DNA of 43,204 nt from Desulfobacteraceae bacterium (GTDB lineage: Bacteria; Desulfobacterota; Desulfobacteria; Desulfobacterales; Desulfosalsimonadaceae), in contig JAABSH010000030.1 in NCBI GenBank assembly GCA_011390465.1, positions 1 to 43,204 of the forward strand. Reading direction: 5' to 3'. Shown piece by piece: positions 32,501 to 41,274 of the stretch. Numbering within the stretch: position 1 is the stretch's first letter; each line of letters begins with the position of its first letter. The position numbers and the translations under genes were made by a program. Below the pieces are notes generated by a model. That model was not told the origin of the DNA. It made no database searches and worked only from the letters and a program-made list of their open reading frames with translations.

Positions 32501-32920
32501 GAAAAATCCTTTTTATTAGAGAAGTCCCAGTCGAACAGCAAAAATACTTTTCTTTATAGTGGCATCCGAAAAAAAATAAAAAACTAAAATTTATGGTTCT
32601 TTTCTTAACTTAATTGGTGTGCGATGTAAAGTTTTTTCAATCCTGAATGGTGAGGTGACTCTATTCACTATTTCACATTTTTAAGGGTCGGAGACTGCCG
32701 ATAACAGTGCCCATAATTATCAATTTTTCAAATCGAAGAATCTTACCCTATCTTGTGGGAGCAGGAAAAAAAATCAAAGCGGTGATCCCTCCAAAATTTG
32801 CCAGGCATTCTACACCCCATGATTATAGAACTTTACCCAATGATTATTTTGGACTGAGCTGAGAATGATCACGAAAAATAGTGGAAAAACAGAAAGAAAC
32901 TTGCAAGATATAGCAGGTTT
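32501..32920. other. Intergenic region, nothing recognised
   Basis: About 420 bp of low-GC sequence upstream of the dehydrogenase gene. It presumably holds its promoter; no frame with protein character and no strong hairpin was seen. Confidence 0.4.
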
Positions 32921-32973
32921 GGGACAGAAGCTCCCCGGATTATCTCGCAAATAATTTCAAGAGCTCCTGTCCC
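32921..32973. repeat. Near-perfect inverted repeat, likely mobile-element end
   Basis: GGGACAGAAGCTC (32921-32933) and GAGCTCCTGTCCC (32961-32973) are complementary except for one base, with a 27-base spacer. GGGACAG-type palindromes commonly lie at ends of IS or REP-like elements, and a broken transposase-associated frame follows 28 bp later. Confidence 0.55.
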
Positions 32974-33000
32974 TATTTACCCCCTAACAGGGCAGGAGAT

Positions 33001-33365
33001 ATGCTATCAGAACTTATCAAAAAGAAAAATCTTTTTCCCATCTGTACACCATCGATAAACAAACAGCGGAACATTACAGGCAGTTGCCTTGTCCTCATTG
33101 TGGCGGCCCCTTATATTTCAGCAATTACAAGCGGAAACCCCGGGGAGAACCAGAGGGTGTCCCGGAGAAGTACTTTCTTCAGTTCAGCCTGTGCTGTGGA
33201 ACCGAAGGATGCCGCAAAAGATTGATGCCATCCGTATGGTGGGATGGCGCGCCGGCCACAAAGGTATTTTCATACAAGGCAATTTTCCCACAGCCCCGCC
33301 GTTTGGGTCATTTTCAAGTGGCTTCAACGTTTCCGTCCGGATCCAGGTGTTGTTATTATATTTAA
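33001..33365 (+). pseudogene. Frameshifted zinc-finger ORF of transposon type
   Basis: ATG 33001, with AGGAG upstream, gives MLSELIKKKNLF, then the frame is lost in the A/T run at about 33021-33038 and continues in another frame as SHLYTIDKQTAEHYRQLPCPHCGGPLYFSNY and CCGTEGCRKRLMPSVWWD. The CPHC and C-x4-C pairs are a zinc finger. Proteins with this LPCPHCGG/CCGTEGCRKR pattern accompany transposons in Desulfobacterota (from memory, not verified). A second lesion follows, after which the tail runs out of frame. Preceded by an inverted repeat. Confidence 0.5.
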
Positions 33366-33578
33366 ACAAAGCGATCGCCCCCCTGTCGCTGCAGCATCCT
33401 TTAAAGATATCACGGCAGCGCTTTTGCCATATACCGCCCCATCATATCCAAATGCCCCATTTTCAACCGGGGAACCCGAATAAACGATCTGTTCTTCAGC
33501 ACGGTCCCAGCCACCGGCAAACAAACACGCAGGAAACAAAAAAAAGACAGACAAAACACACACAATGATTTTAAACAC
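33324..33578 (-). CDS. Short exported peptide fragment, possibly truncated gene
   Basis: 84 aa from GTG 33578: signal-peptide-like FKIIVCVLSVFFLFPACLFA, then GGWDRAEEQIVYSGSPVENG and about 45 more residues. The end (TTPGSGRKR) overlaps the broken transposon frame on the other strand, so the native C-terminus has probably been replaced. Not recognised. It may be the N-terminal stub of a secreted protein. Confidence 0.35.
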   Translation of the reverse strand: MFKIIVCVLSVFFLFPACLFAGGWDRAEEQIVYSGSPVENGAFGYDGAVYGKSAAVISLKDAAATGGRSLCLNIITTPGSGRKR

Positions 33579-33618
33579 ATTTTTTTGTTACAAAACACTT
33601 GTCCTTTTTAAAAATATT

Positions 33619-34120
33619 TCAATGATCATTACTCGGCAATGGTTCCCCAATCCTTAGCAGACGGACATCCCTCAACCGCTTCAGCATTTTGGATCCCTTT
33701 TGTTCCCCCCGAGGGCCCGCCACAATCTTTCCGGTATCAGGATCAATGATATCCCCAACCGCATTGACGGCCACAATGGCCCCAACAAGGCCTCCGTTCG
33801 GCAATTTTATCAAACTGGAACCAAGACCGGACTTCATGGCCCGGTCCATACCCAGCAGCTTACCGACGGTTGCGCCTGTGCCGGCGCCAATGGTTTTGAG
33901 AGAAGAGCAAAGAGGCGCCACAACAAACGGCAGTATCAGCCCCCCGTTGATGTGCCACTCATAAAAAAACGGCACCGGAAGAGCAAAATACCCGGCCGAT
34001 AAAAACTTCTCCGTCTGCTCCGGAGTAAAAAGGCCCAATACCTAACCTGATTAACGCATAAAAACGAGGAGCCTCATCAGCACCGTAAATCAGATTGGAC
34101 GGTTTTTTTGCCAAACGCAT
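33619..34120 (-). pseudogene. Chimeric pseudogene: NCS2 permease fragments joined to a P1-type peptidase fragment
   Basis: Reading on the minus strand from ATG 34120, the first ~25 codons copy the NCS2 permease start (RLAKKPSNLIYGADEAP). About 186 codons are then missing, and after a frame change the sequence resumes at permease residues ~213-264 (GLFTPEQTEKFLSAGYFALP to SSLKTIG), which are about 95% identical at DNA level to 28900-29046. At the KTIG junction it switches to about 88 residues of a P1-family (DmpA/S58) peptidase: AGTGATVGKLLGMDRAMKSG, then NGGLVGAIVAVNAVGDIIDP. Neither gene can be functional. Confidence 0.8.
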
Positions 34121-34180
34121 CTCCTTTTTGGCTATCCGCAGCCACAGCTTCTTCTTCCCGGCTACTGGAAACTATCCAAC

Positions 34181-35008
34181 TTAAAAGGAATAAACCAGAC
34201 TCAGCACGATCTCATGCAATGAAATTTCCGCTTCCGTCGGCGCAATGGTCAGATCCAGGGTATTGCCGGAGCGAATGATACGGGCCGTTCCGGTTGACGT
34301 TTCAATTTTACCCGCATCACAATACCGGTAGGCCAGTTCAACGGACAGGCGGTTGTCCACCGGATATTCAAGACCGCCGGTGACCCCGTAGACAAAGCCG
34401 GACCAGTCGCCGTCCGGTGTGATGGTGACCGCGTCATCCGAGATGGAAGGGAACCGGAATACCATACGATCGATACGATTGTATCCGAAACCGGCGGACA
34501 CGCCGATAAACGGGCAGACCGGCCCCCACTGAAACATTGGCGAAATTCTGTCAAGGTCGGCGATACAGGCAACCATGGCAGTCAGGCTCGTCATGTCGGC
34601 ATCCACCGGCTGCTGGTCAAGGGGAACATTCAAAAAATTGGCATCTCCGGAAAATTCAAATCCCGGGCGATAGCTGAGGTTCAGTTCGGAATGAAACCAG
34701 TCAAACTGCCACCCGATGCCGCCTTCGATTAAAACAGATTCACCAAAATCCCCCCGTGCCCCTATGCGACGGCCGTCTTCTCCTGCAGCCTCACCGAACA
34801 GTGCCGGCGGATCCGTGGAAGCCGGTGATTTATCGTAAAATGTTGCATCTTCCGAAATCGACAACCCCGTCCCGAAACGCCCGTATGGACCTGTTTCCGC
34901 AGCTGACACGGATGCAGCTAAAAAAAAGATACTGACAGAAACCAAAAACACAGAAATGATTCGTGATAAAGAGCACATAGGGTTAAAATTTAAAAATTTT
35001 TTGATCAT
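34181..35008 (-). CDS. Outer-membrane beta-barrel protein
   Basis: 275 aa from ATG 35008 (a TTG three codons earlier is also possible). Signal peptide ending AASVSAAE. The mature sequence alternates hydrophobic and polar residues in about eight strands, has glycine/aromatic-rich turns (VYGVTGGLEYPVDNRLSVEL), and ends in LSLVYSF, the C-terminal phenylalanine that directs assembly by BamA. It belongs to the general OMP_b-brl group. It follows adenine deaminase by about 29 bp, perhaps in the same transcript. Function unknown; possibly a pore. Confidence 0.8.
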   Translation of the reverse strand: MIKKFLNFNPMCSLSRIISVFLVSVSIFFLAASVSAAETGPYGRFGTGLSISEDATFYDKSPASTDPPALFGEAAGEDGRRIGARGDFGESVLIEGGIGWQFDWFHSELNLSYRPGFEFSGDANFLNVPLDQQPVDADMTSLTAMVACIADLDRISPMFQWGPVCPFIGVSAGFGYNRIDRMVFRFPSISDDAVTITPDGDWSGFVYGVTGGLEYPVDNRLSVELAYRYCDAGKIETSTGTARIIRSGNTLDLTIAPTEAEISLHEIVLSLVYSF

Positions 35009-35037
35009 CTTCTGCAAAATCCTTCTTATCTGAAATT

Positions 35038-36750
35038 TTACGCCACAAACAATGGCACATGGGCGAACTGATTTACATCAAACAACCCTCTGTCCGTAAT
35101 TTTTAATTCAGGGATGACAGGCAGGGCCAGAAAAGAAAGCAGCATAAACGGATCCGGAACGGTTGCGTTCATTTCCTGAACCGCTCGAAGCATTGTGTCC
35201 ATAAGGCTCCGCACAGTTTCAAGCGGTTTATCAGACATGAGCCCCGCAATGGGCAGCGGCAGTTCGGCGATCACTTTTCCGTTGCATGCCGCTGTCAGTC
35301 CGCCGTTCATCTCTATGATGCGGGCCACCGCTATTTCCATATCAGGGTCATTGGTGCCGACCACGATAATGTTATGAGAATCATGGGCCACGCTGGAGGC
35401 GATGGCACCTTTTTTAAATCCAAAACCGGACACAAAGGCTTTGCCGATATTGCCCGTCGCCTTGTGGCGTTCGATCACGGCAATTTTCAAGATATCCCTG
35501 GACGTATCCGAAACCGCCATTCCATCTTTGACTGTTACCCTGTCTTCCCGCTGCCGGGTGACGACCTGCCCGGGGAGCAGCTCAATGACACGGATCTTTT
35601 CCGTGTCCGCAAAAATGGAAAAATCAATGCCGCCAGCGTTGACATTCATAGCAGACGGGCAGTCCAATGCATCCGGAAAATCAATACCCGAGACGATTTC
35701 CCCGCCAGATGCCGTCAGCGCCCCGGAAGTGTAGACCGCTTCCGGCAGTGGATGATCAAGATCCGAAAAGACCACCATGTCTGCTTTTCGGCCGGGGGCA
35801 ATGGCCCCGAGGTGTTTCCGGCCGAAATAGCGGGCCGGATTCACCGTCCCGATCTGAATCGCCGTCACCGGATCAAGCCCGGACTGAATCGCTTTTCGGA
35901 TAATAAAATCAATGTGCCCTTCATCACAAATATCATCCGGATGCCGGTCATCGGTGCACCACATAATCCGGTGGGCGGTTTTTTCATTCACAACGGGCAA
36001 AAGATCTTTTAAATTTTTGGCCCCGGTGCCTTCCCGGATCATGATATGCATGCCGGCCCTTAATTTTTCCATGGCTTCAGCCGCTGAAATGCACTCGTGA
36101 TCACTTGAAATACCGGCGGCGATATAGGCGTTCAGATCTTTGCCTGACAGCCCCGGACTGTGGCCGTCCACGGGTTTGCCCGCGGCAAAGGCATTGCGGA
36201 TTTTCTTGAGAACCGAGGGATCCCGGAAAATCACCCCCGGAAAATTCATCATTTCCGCCAGCGCCACAATCCGATCCCGGGTCAGAAAAGACGCAAGGGT
36301 GTCCGCATCCAGCATTGCGCCCGCGGTTTCCATTGCTGTTGCCGGCACACAGGAAGGGAGGGTGAAAAAAATGTTCACCGGCAGGTTTTCAGCGGACCGG
36401 AGCATGTAATCAATGCCTGCGCATCCCATTACATTGGCGATTTCATGGGGATCGGCCACCACCGTGGTGGTGCCCTTGCAGACCACGGCTTTTGCAAATT
36501 CCGCCACAGATGTCATGGAACTTTCAATATGCACATGGCTGTCGATGAATCCGGGGCATAAAAACCGGTTTTTCAAATCCACGGTCTTTTCCGCCGGGTA
36601 ATCCCCGATACCGGCAATATAACCGTCCGATACGGCCACTGAACCGGTGATAATTTCACCGGAAAATACATTCACAATACGGCAATTGACAAACAGAAGA
36701 TCTGCCGGCACGTCTCCTTTTGCCGCGGCAATCAGGTTTTCAGGCTTCAT
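35038..36750 (-). CDS. ade: Adenine deaminase
   Basis: 570 aa, the normal length for Ade (adenine to hypoxanthine plus ammonia), of the amidohydrolase superfamily. Metal-site motifs: GFIDSHVHIESSM, DPHEIANVMG, the SDHE (ISSDHECIS) and CTDDRHPDD segments that are typical of Ade and distinguish it from other amidohydrolases; also GHSPGLSG. The late part includes GLMSDKPLETV and SFLALPVIPELKITDRGL, both found in Ade. No good ribosome-binding site lies before ATG 36750, 55 bp after the preceding gene, so expression may depend on read-through from there. Places purine salvage near the NCS2 permease operon. Confidence 0.95.
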   Translation of the reverse strand: MKPENLIAAAKGDVPADLLFVNCRIVNVFSGEIITGSVAVSDGYIAGIGDYPAEKTVDLKNRFLCPGFIDSHVHIESSMTSVAEFAKAVVCKGTTTVVADPHEIANVMGCAGIDYMLRSAENLPVNIFFTLPSCVPATAMETAGAMLDADTLASFLTRDRIVALAEMMNFPGVIFRDPSVLKKIRNAFAAGKPVDGHSPGLSGKDLNAYIAAGISSDHECISAAEAMEKLRAGMHIMIREGTGAKNLKDLLPVVNEKTAHRIMWCTDDRHPDDICDEGHIDFIIRKAIQSGLDPVTAIQIGTVNPARYFGRKHLGAIAPGRKADMVVFSDLDHPLPEAVYTSGALTASGGEIVSGIDFPDALDCPSAMNVNAGGIDFSIFADTEKIRVIELLPGQVVTRQREDRVTVKDGMAVSDTSRDILKIAVIERHKATGNIGKAFVSGFGFKKGAIASSVAHDSHNIIVVGTNDPDMEIAVARIIEMNGGLTAACNGKVIAELPLPIAGLMSDKPLETVRSLMDTMLRAVQEMNATVPDPFMLLSFLALPVIPELKITDRGLFDVNQFAHVPLFVA

Positions 36751-36805
36751 TTTACGCTGTTGAAAATTATTTTTTGTGGTTAATAATTAAATTTTCGCAA
36801 AACCG

Positions 36806-38140
36806 TCAAGCGTCAAAAACACCACCCTGCCCGCAAATCATCTCTGCGGCAGCTTGAACCCGTGCCATAACAGCTTCCCCATCAAGGCTTAAAAGACGGT
36901 AATCACGCACCAGGGCCCGGCCCCCCACAAACACATCCGACACGTCAGATCCGGATGCCGCATACACCAGATGGGAGGCCGGATGGTACATGGGCGTCAG
37001 GTGGGGTTTGGCCGTGTCAATAATGATAATATCCGCCTGTTTTCCGGGCTCCAGGGAACCCATCACATCTTTCAGGCCGATGGCGGTGGCGCCATTGATG
37101 GTGGCCATGCGAATCACGGTCTGCGCGTTCATTACCGTGGGATCATTTTCCATTACTTTGTTCAGCTTGGCGGTACAGTCCATTTCCGCAAATAAATCCA
37201 AATTGTTGTTGCTGGCGCTCCCGTCTGTTCCCAATCCGACAATAACGCCCCGGGCCATCATCTGCCGCACCGGCGCAGTACCGGACGCCAGTTTCATATT
37301 ACTTTCCTGGCAGTGGGCCACGGCCACTTTTCGTTCCGCCAGCAGCCGAATATCGGTTTCATCCACCCATACCCCGTGGGCAACCAGGGTGCGGGCATCC
37401 AGAACCCCCAACTCATCAAGATACTGTACCGGGGACAGGCCAAAATCCGCCTTGCACTGGTCGGCCTCGGCCCGGGTTTCGGCCACATGAATCTGGAACA
37501 GGACCTGCAATGCAGTTGCGGCCTGCTTGGCCTTCCTGAGTGTATCCGCTGAACAGGTGTAGGGTGAGTGGCAGAAAATGGACGGTGTAATCAACGGGGA
37601 GCAGCCTTTCCATTTTTCCACAAAAGCCACGGCCGCCGCCACATTATCAGCCGGATTCAGCACCCCCGGGGCCGGAAAATCGATCACTCCCTGGGCCAGC
37701 ACCGCCCGCATGCCCGTCTCCAGTACCGCGGATGCGACGTCGTGTTCATAAAAATATCCGTCGCAGCAGCAGGTGGTGCCGCTCAACAGCATTTCCGCGC
37801 AGGACAGCAGGGTGCCGGTGCGCGCGGTGTCGGGAGACAAATGCCGGTGTTCCGCCGGAAAAATATAATGGTTCAGCCAGGTTTCAAGGGGCAAATCATC
37901 GGCCAGTCCCCGGAACAGCGACATGGGCAGGTGGGCGTGGCAGTTCACCAGTCCGGGCATGATAATGCCGCCCCGGGCGTCCACCGCGTCTTTTGCCGCA
38001 TACGAATCAATGGGTTTTGACCGGGACGCCACCTGCACGATCTTTCCGTCCCGGATGCCCACAATACCGTCGGCAATAATTTCAAAATCCGGATTCACGG
38101 TCAGCACCGTGCCGTTATAAATGACCCGGTCCAGCCCCAT
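36806..38140 (-). CDS. mtaD: Amidohydrolase, 5'-methylthioadenosine/S-adenosylhomocysteine deaminase type
   Basis: 444 aa from ATG 38140, whose A is shared with the TGA of the RND gene (TGATG); a TTG one codon earlier is less likely. Motifs: NCHAHLPMSLFRGLADDLPL (metal site and typical MtaD block), FHIHVAET-like QIHVAETRAEADQ, VAHGVWVDE, GLGTDGSASNNNLD. These deaminate MTA, SAH and adenosine; related TRZ/ATZ members act on other amines, so the exact substrate is a family-level guess. Translational coupling to a lipid-type RND exporter is unusual. Adenine deaminase follows. Confidence 0.85.
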   Translation of the reverse strand: MGLDRVIYNGTVLTVNPDFEIIADGIVGIRDGKIVQVASRSKPIDSYAAKDAVDARGGIIMPGLVNCHAHLPMSLFRGLADDLPLETWLNHYIFPAEHRHLSPDTARTGTLLSCAEMLLSGTTCCCDGYFYEHDVASAVLETGMRAVLAQGVIDFPAPGVLNPADNVAAAVAFVEKWKGCSPLITPSIFCHSPYTCSADTLRKAKQAATALQVLFQIHVAETRAEADQCKADFGLSPVQYLDELGVLDARTLVAHGVWVDETDIRLLAERKVAVAHCQESNMKLASGTAPVRQMMARGVIVGLGTDGSASNNNLDLFAEMDCTAKLNKVMENDPTVMNAQTVIRMATINGATAIGLKDVMGSLEPGKQADIIIIDTAKPHLTPMYHPASHLVYAASGSDVSDVFVGGRALVRDYRLLSLDGEAVMARVQAAAEMICGQGGVFDA

Positions 38141-40674
38141 CAAAAATCCGTTCCAAATGGTTTGGTAAGAATAATCAGCCGGGGCAAAAGGGTAAGGGCC
38201 GCCATCAGGGCGATGAGCATGGCAAGGCCGGTCATGAGGCCGAAAATCATGGTGGGAATAAAATTGGACATCACCAGAATGGAAAATCCCACAATAATGG
38301 TAATAGAGGTATAGTACATGGCATGGCCGATACTGTAATGGCAGCGGCGCATGGCCTGAATGTAATCCCCGTCCGCCTGAATTTCCTTCTGGAACCGGTG
38401 AATATAATGGATGGTATCATCCACGGCAATCCCCACACTGATGGCCGCAATGGTGATGGTCATCATGTCCAGGGGAATATCCAGCCACCCGATCACCCCC
38501 AGGACCACGCCGGTGGCCAGAAGATTCGGGAAAATGGCCACAATGGCAATGGCGAGAGACCGGAACAGAATCAGAAACATAACCGCAAGGGCCAGCACCA
38601 CAATGCCCAGGGTCATGATCTGGGAGGAAAACAGGCTCTGCAGCATGTTGTTATACAGCACCAGCATGCCGGAAAGATGCACATTTTCCGCCTTATAGCC
38701 CAGCCGGTGGGTCAAATCATGGTCAATCTGCTTTAACAGTTCATTTCGGCGCAGATCTTTTTCCGAATCCTTTACCCGGACAAAAAGCCGCACCTGGTTG
38801 TTTTCAACAGATGCATAGGGGGCCACCAGCAGTTCTTTAAAATCCGGGGGAATCTCGTTGTACACCAGGGAAAGGTCAAAGCTGTCCAGGGGCTTTCCCT
38901 GGTTCAGGCGGTCCGCCAGCTTCATAAGGGTTCCCAGAGACAGCACCTTGCCCACGGCAGGAATGCTTTCCAGATAATTATGAACTTCCAGCACTTTGTT
39001 CATTTTATAGGGCGTAAACCAGTATTTTCCCGGATCTTCTGCTTTCAGCGGTTCTTCAAATTCGGCAAATTCATCAAATTCGGAAAATTCGTCATCAGAT
39101 ACCGTATCCGCCGTCTGTTTTGCATCTTCGGGCGGAAAATCAATGAGCACATCCAGGGGGGTGGTGCCGCCCAGCTGCTGATCAATGACTTTCATGCCCT
39201 GATAAATTTCCGTGTCTTTTTTAAAATAATTGATAAATGAATTTTCCACCCGCAGCCGGGACATGCCCACAGCGCTCAGGATCAGGGCCGCGACGCTGAG
39301 CACGATAATGGTCTTTCCATAAGATTCCGTGATCTTTGCCATCACAAACGTCAGGGAATGGGGAGATTCAGACAGATTGGGCGGATCCGTGCGGGGCAGC
39401 AGCATCATGGCGGCCGGGAAAAAAATAAACACAATAACAAGCGAAACAATAATGCCGGCCACCATCATCCAGCCAAAGGTAATCACCGGATAAATATCGC
39501 AGGCGAGCAATGATCCAAACCCGGCAATGGTGGTCAGTGCCGCATAAATACACGGGGTCAGTTTGAGCCGGGCGGTCTCAAGCACCAGTTCCTGCTGGGC
39601 CGCGTCCGGATAAAGCGCGGAGAGTTCCCGATACCGGACAATCAGATGAATGGTCACCGCCATGGTGATAATGAGCTGCAGGGAAATAAAATTAGACGAA
39701 ATCACCGTCACCTCCCAGCCGAAAAACCCCAGCAGCCCCACCATGGCAAGGGCGGCAAACCCGCAGCAGAGCATGGGAATGACAATCCACTGGAGTTTCC
39801 GGAAAAGCACGCCCAGGGTGACCACCAGAAAACAAAACACGCCCAGGCCGAACACCTTTAAATCATTTTTAACAAACCAGACCAGGTCATTGGCAATCAT
39901 GCTCACCCCGCCCAGAAACAGCTCCGCGTTCTGGCGATGGGAATCCATGATCTGGCGGATGGCGGCAATGTCCTCGTGCCGCAGTTGGTCGGAGCGGTCC
40001 CGCTGCTCATCCAGGCGGACCTGAACCCGGGTGTATTCAATTTTTTCCGTCTCTGAAAGGCCTGTGGTTTCTGCTTTTTCCCGCAAGGCATCATTGGCAT
40101 AAATCAGATCCATGAGCCGGGCGTCGATTTCAAAATTAATCTGGATACCGGTGGTATTAAGGTCCGGGCTCACCAGCAGGTTGCTGTAAATCGGGCTGCG
40201 GGCCAGCTCTTCCCGGGCAAGGGTCCGGTCCACCCGGGGAGATCGCAGGGTGGGAATTTCCCCGGCAAGCTCAGAAATGGTCACGGGCGGACTTTCCAGA
40301 ATCGGCACATCCAGGAGGGTCGTTACGGAAGCCACCCGTTCAAGGGCGGCTATTTCGGCTTTGAGCGCGGCAATATCATCCAGCACCGCATCAGACAGCA
40401 GATCCCCCTGCGGCGTATAGGCAATCACCAGGAAATCCTGAATCCCGTAGCGGGAAAGAACCTGACGGGACAAAAGCAGGTCTTCGTCGTTCTCCTGAAT
40501 CAGGGTTTCAGAAGAAGCATCTATTTGAAAATCTTTGGAAAAAAAGCCAAATACCCCCAGCACCAAAAAAAACAGGATCAAAGTGATTTTCGGGTGCCGG
40601 ATGATTTTTTCAAAAAAGCCGGTGACCAGGCTCCCCTCGGCCGGGGCCGGCATCTGAGAAGATGAAGCGGTCAT
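38140..40674 (-). CDS. RND/MMPL family lipid exporter (HpnN-like)
   Basis: 844 aa, two halves each with one helix, a periplasmic domain and a five-helix sterol-sensing-like bundle (first helix about 29-46; bundle 270-425; second single helix about 455-472). MMPL/HpnN proteins move hopanoids or other lipids towards the outer membrane. The second periplasmic loop has an inserted repeat EFSEFDEFAEFEE (residues 529-541), encoded by 9-bp repeats at 39052-39096. A motif of the same sort occurs in MlaA of the same operon. The start overlaps the MlaC gene by 4 bp (ATGA). The downstream mtaD start overlaps its stop. Confidence 0.88.
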   Translation of the reverse strand: MTASSSQMPAPAEGSLVTGFFEKIIRHPKITLILFFLVLGVFGFFSKDFQIDASSETLIQENDEDLLLSRQVLSRYGIQDFLVIAYTPQGDLLSDAVLDDIAALKAEIAALERVASVTTLLDVPILESPPVTISELAGEIPTLRSPRVDRTLAREELARSPIYSNLLVSPDLNTTGIQINFEIDARLMDLIYANDALREKAETTGLSETEKIEYTRVQVRLDEQRDRSDQLRHEDIAAIRQIMDSHRQNAELFLGGVSMIANDLVWFVKNDLKVFGLGVFCFLVVTLGVLFRKLQWIVIPMLCCGFAALAMVGLLGFFGWEVTVISSNFISLQLIITMAVTIHLIVRYRELSALYPDAAQQELVLETARLKLTPCIYAALTTIAGFGSLLACDIYPVITFGWMMVAGIIVSLVIVFIFFPAAMMLLPRTDPPNLSESPHSLTFVMAKITESYGKTIIVLSVAALILSAVGMSRLRVENSFINYFKKDTEIYQGMKVIDQQLGGTTPLDVLIDFPPEDAKQTADTVSDDEFSEFDEFAEFEEPLKAEDPGKYWFTPYKMNKVLEVHNYLESIPAVGKVLSLGTLMKLADRLNQGKPLDSFDLSLVYNEIPPDFKELLVAPYASVENNQVRLFVRVKDSEKDLRRNELLKQIDHDLTHRLGYKAENVHLSGMLVLYNNMLQSLFSSQIMTLGIVVLALAVMFLILFRSLAIAIVAIFPNLLATGVVLGVIGWLDIPLDMMTITIAAISVGIAVDDTIHYIHRFQKEIQADGDYIQAMRRCHYSIGHAMYYTSITIIVGFSILVMSNFIPTMIFGLMTGLAMLIALMAALTLLPRLIILTKPFGTDF

Positions 40675-41270
40675 TGTATCGGGTCTTCAACCGGTTTTTG
40701 CAAACTTTTCAGCAAATCTTCCGGGGTGCCGTTTTTCATGATTTCCGAAAACTGAGACTGATAGCTCCGGATCAGGCTCACGCCATTGATCTCCACATCA
40801 TAGGCCATCCACCCCCGGTCGCCGGACTGATAAAATTTATATTTGAGCTCAATGGGCTTGTCTTTGGAGATGATGCCCACCGGCACATGCACCTTGTTGC
40901 CGTGCTGCGTACCGGGTTTATAAATTATTTTTTCATCATCATAAAAGGATGCTTTTTCAAGATAGGAATGTTTGAGACGGGCTACGAACAGCTCCACAAA
41001 ATCCTGCTGCTGTTTCGGGTTCATAAGGCCCCAGTTGGTTTTTCCCAGGGTCAGTTTGGCCATCAGTTCAAAATCAATAATCGGGCCGATCATTTTCATG
41101 ATCCGGTCCTGTTTGGCCGCATCCGACAAAGCGGCATCTTTGAGAAGGGTCAGCACCGCATCGGTTTTTGTTTTTAACAGCTTCTCAACATCCGCGGCGT
41201 CATCTGCCGCTGCCGGTACCGGAAGGCAGAACAGGCAGCATATCATTACCATCATTAAAAATTTTTTCAT
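40671..41270 (-). CDS. mlaC: MlaC/HpnM-type periplasmic phospholipid-binding protein
   Basis: 199 aa with signal peptide KKFLMMVMICCLFCLPVPAAA. The mature part is the MlaC (Ttg2D/Tol-Pal-like) domain: LTLGKTNWGLMNPKQQQDFV, YEVEINGVSLI-like AYDVEINGVSLIRSYQSQFS, and a final DLLKSL. MlaC-type proteins shuttle phospholipids between the outer-membrane MlaA and an inner-membrane system. Here the inner-membrane partner encoded next to it is an RND exporter and not the MlaFEDB ABC complex, as in hopanoid HpnM/HpnN pairs. It overlaps the RND gene by 4 bp and follows MlaA by 4 bp. Confidence 0.92.
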   Translation of the reverse strand: MKKFLMMVMICCLFCLPVPAAADDAADVEKLLKTKTDAVLTLLKDAALSDAAKQDRIMKMIGPIIDFELMAKLTLGKTNWGLMNPKQQQDFVELFVARLKHSYLEKASFYDDEKIIYKPGTQHGNKVHVPVGIISKDKPIELKYKFYQSGDRGWMAYDVEINGVSLIRSYQSQFSEIMKNGTPEDLLKSLQKPVEDPIQ

Positions 41271-41274
41271 GTCA

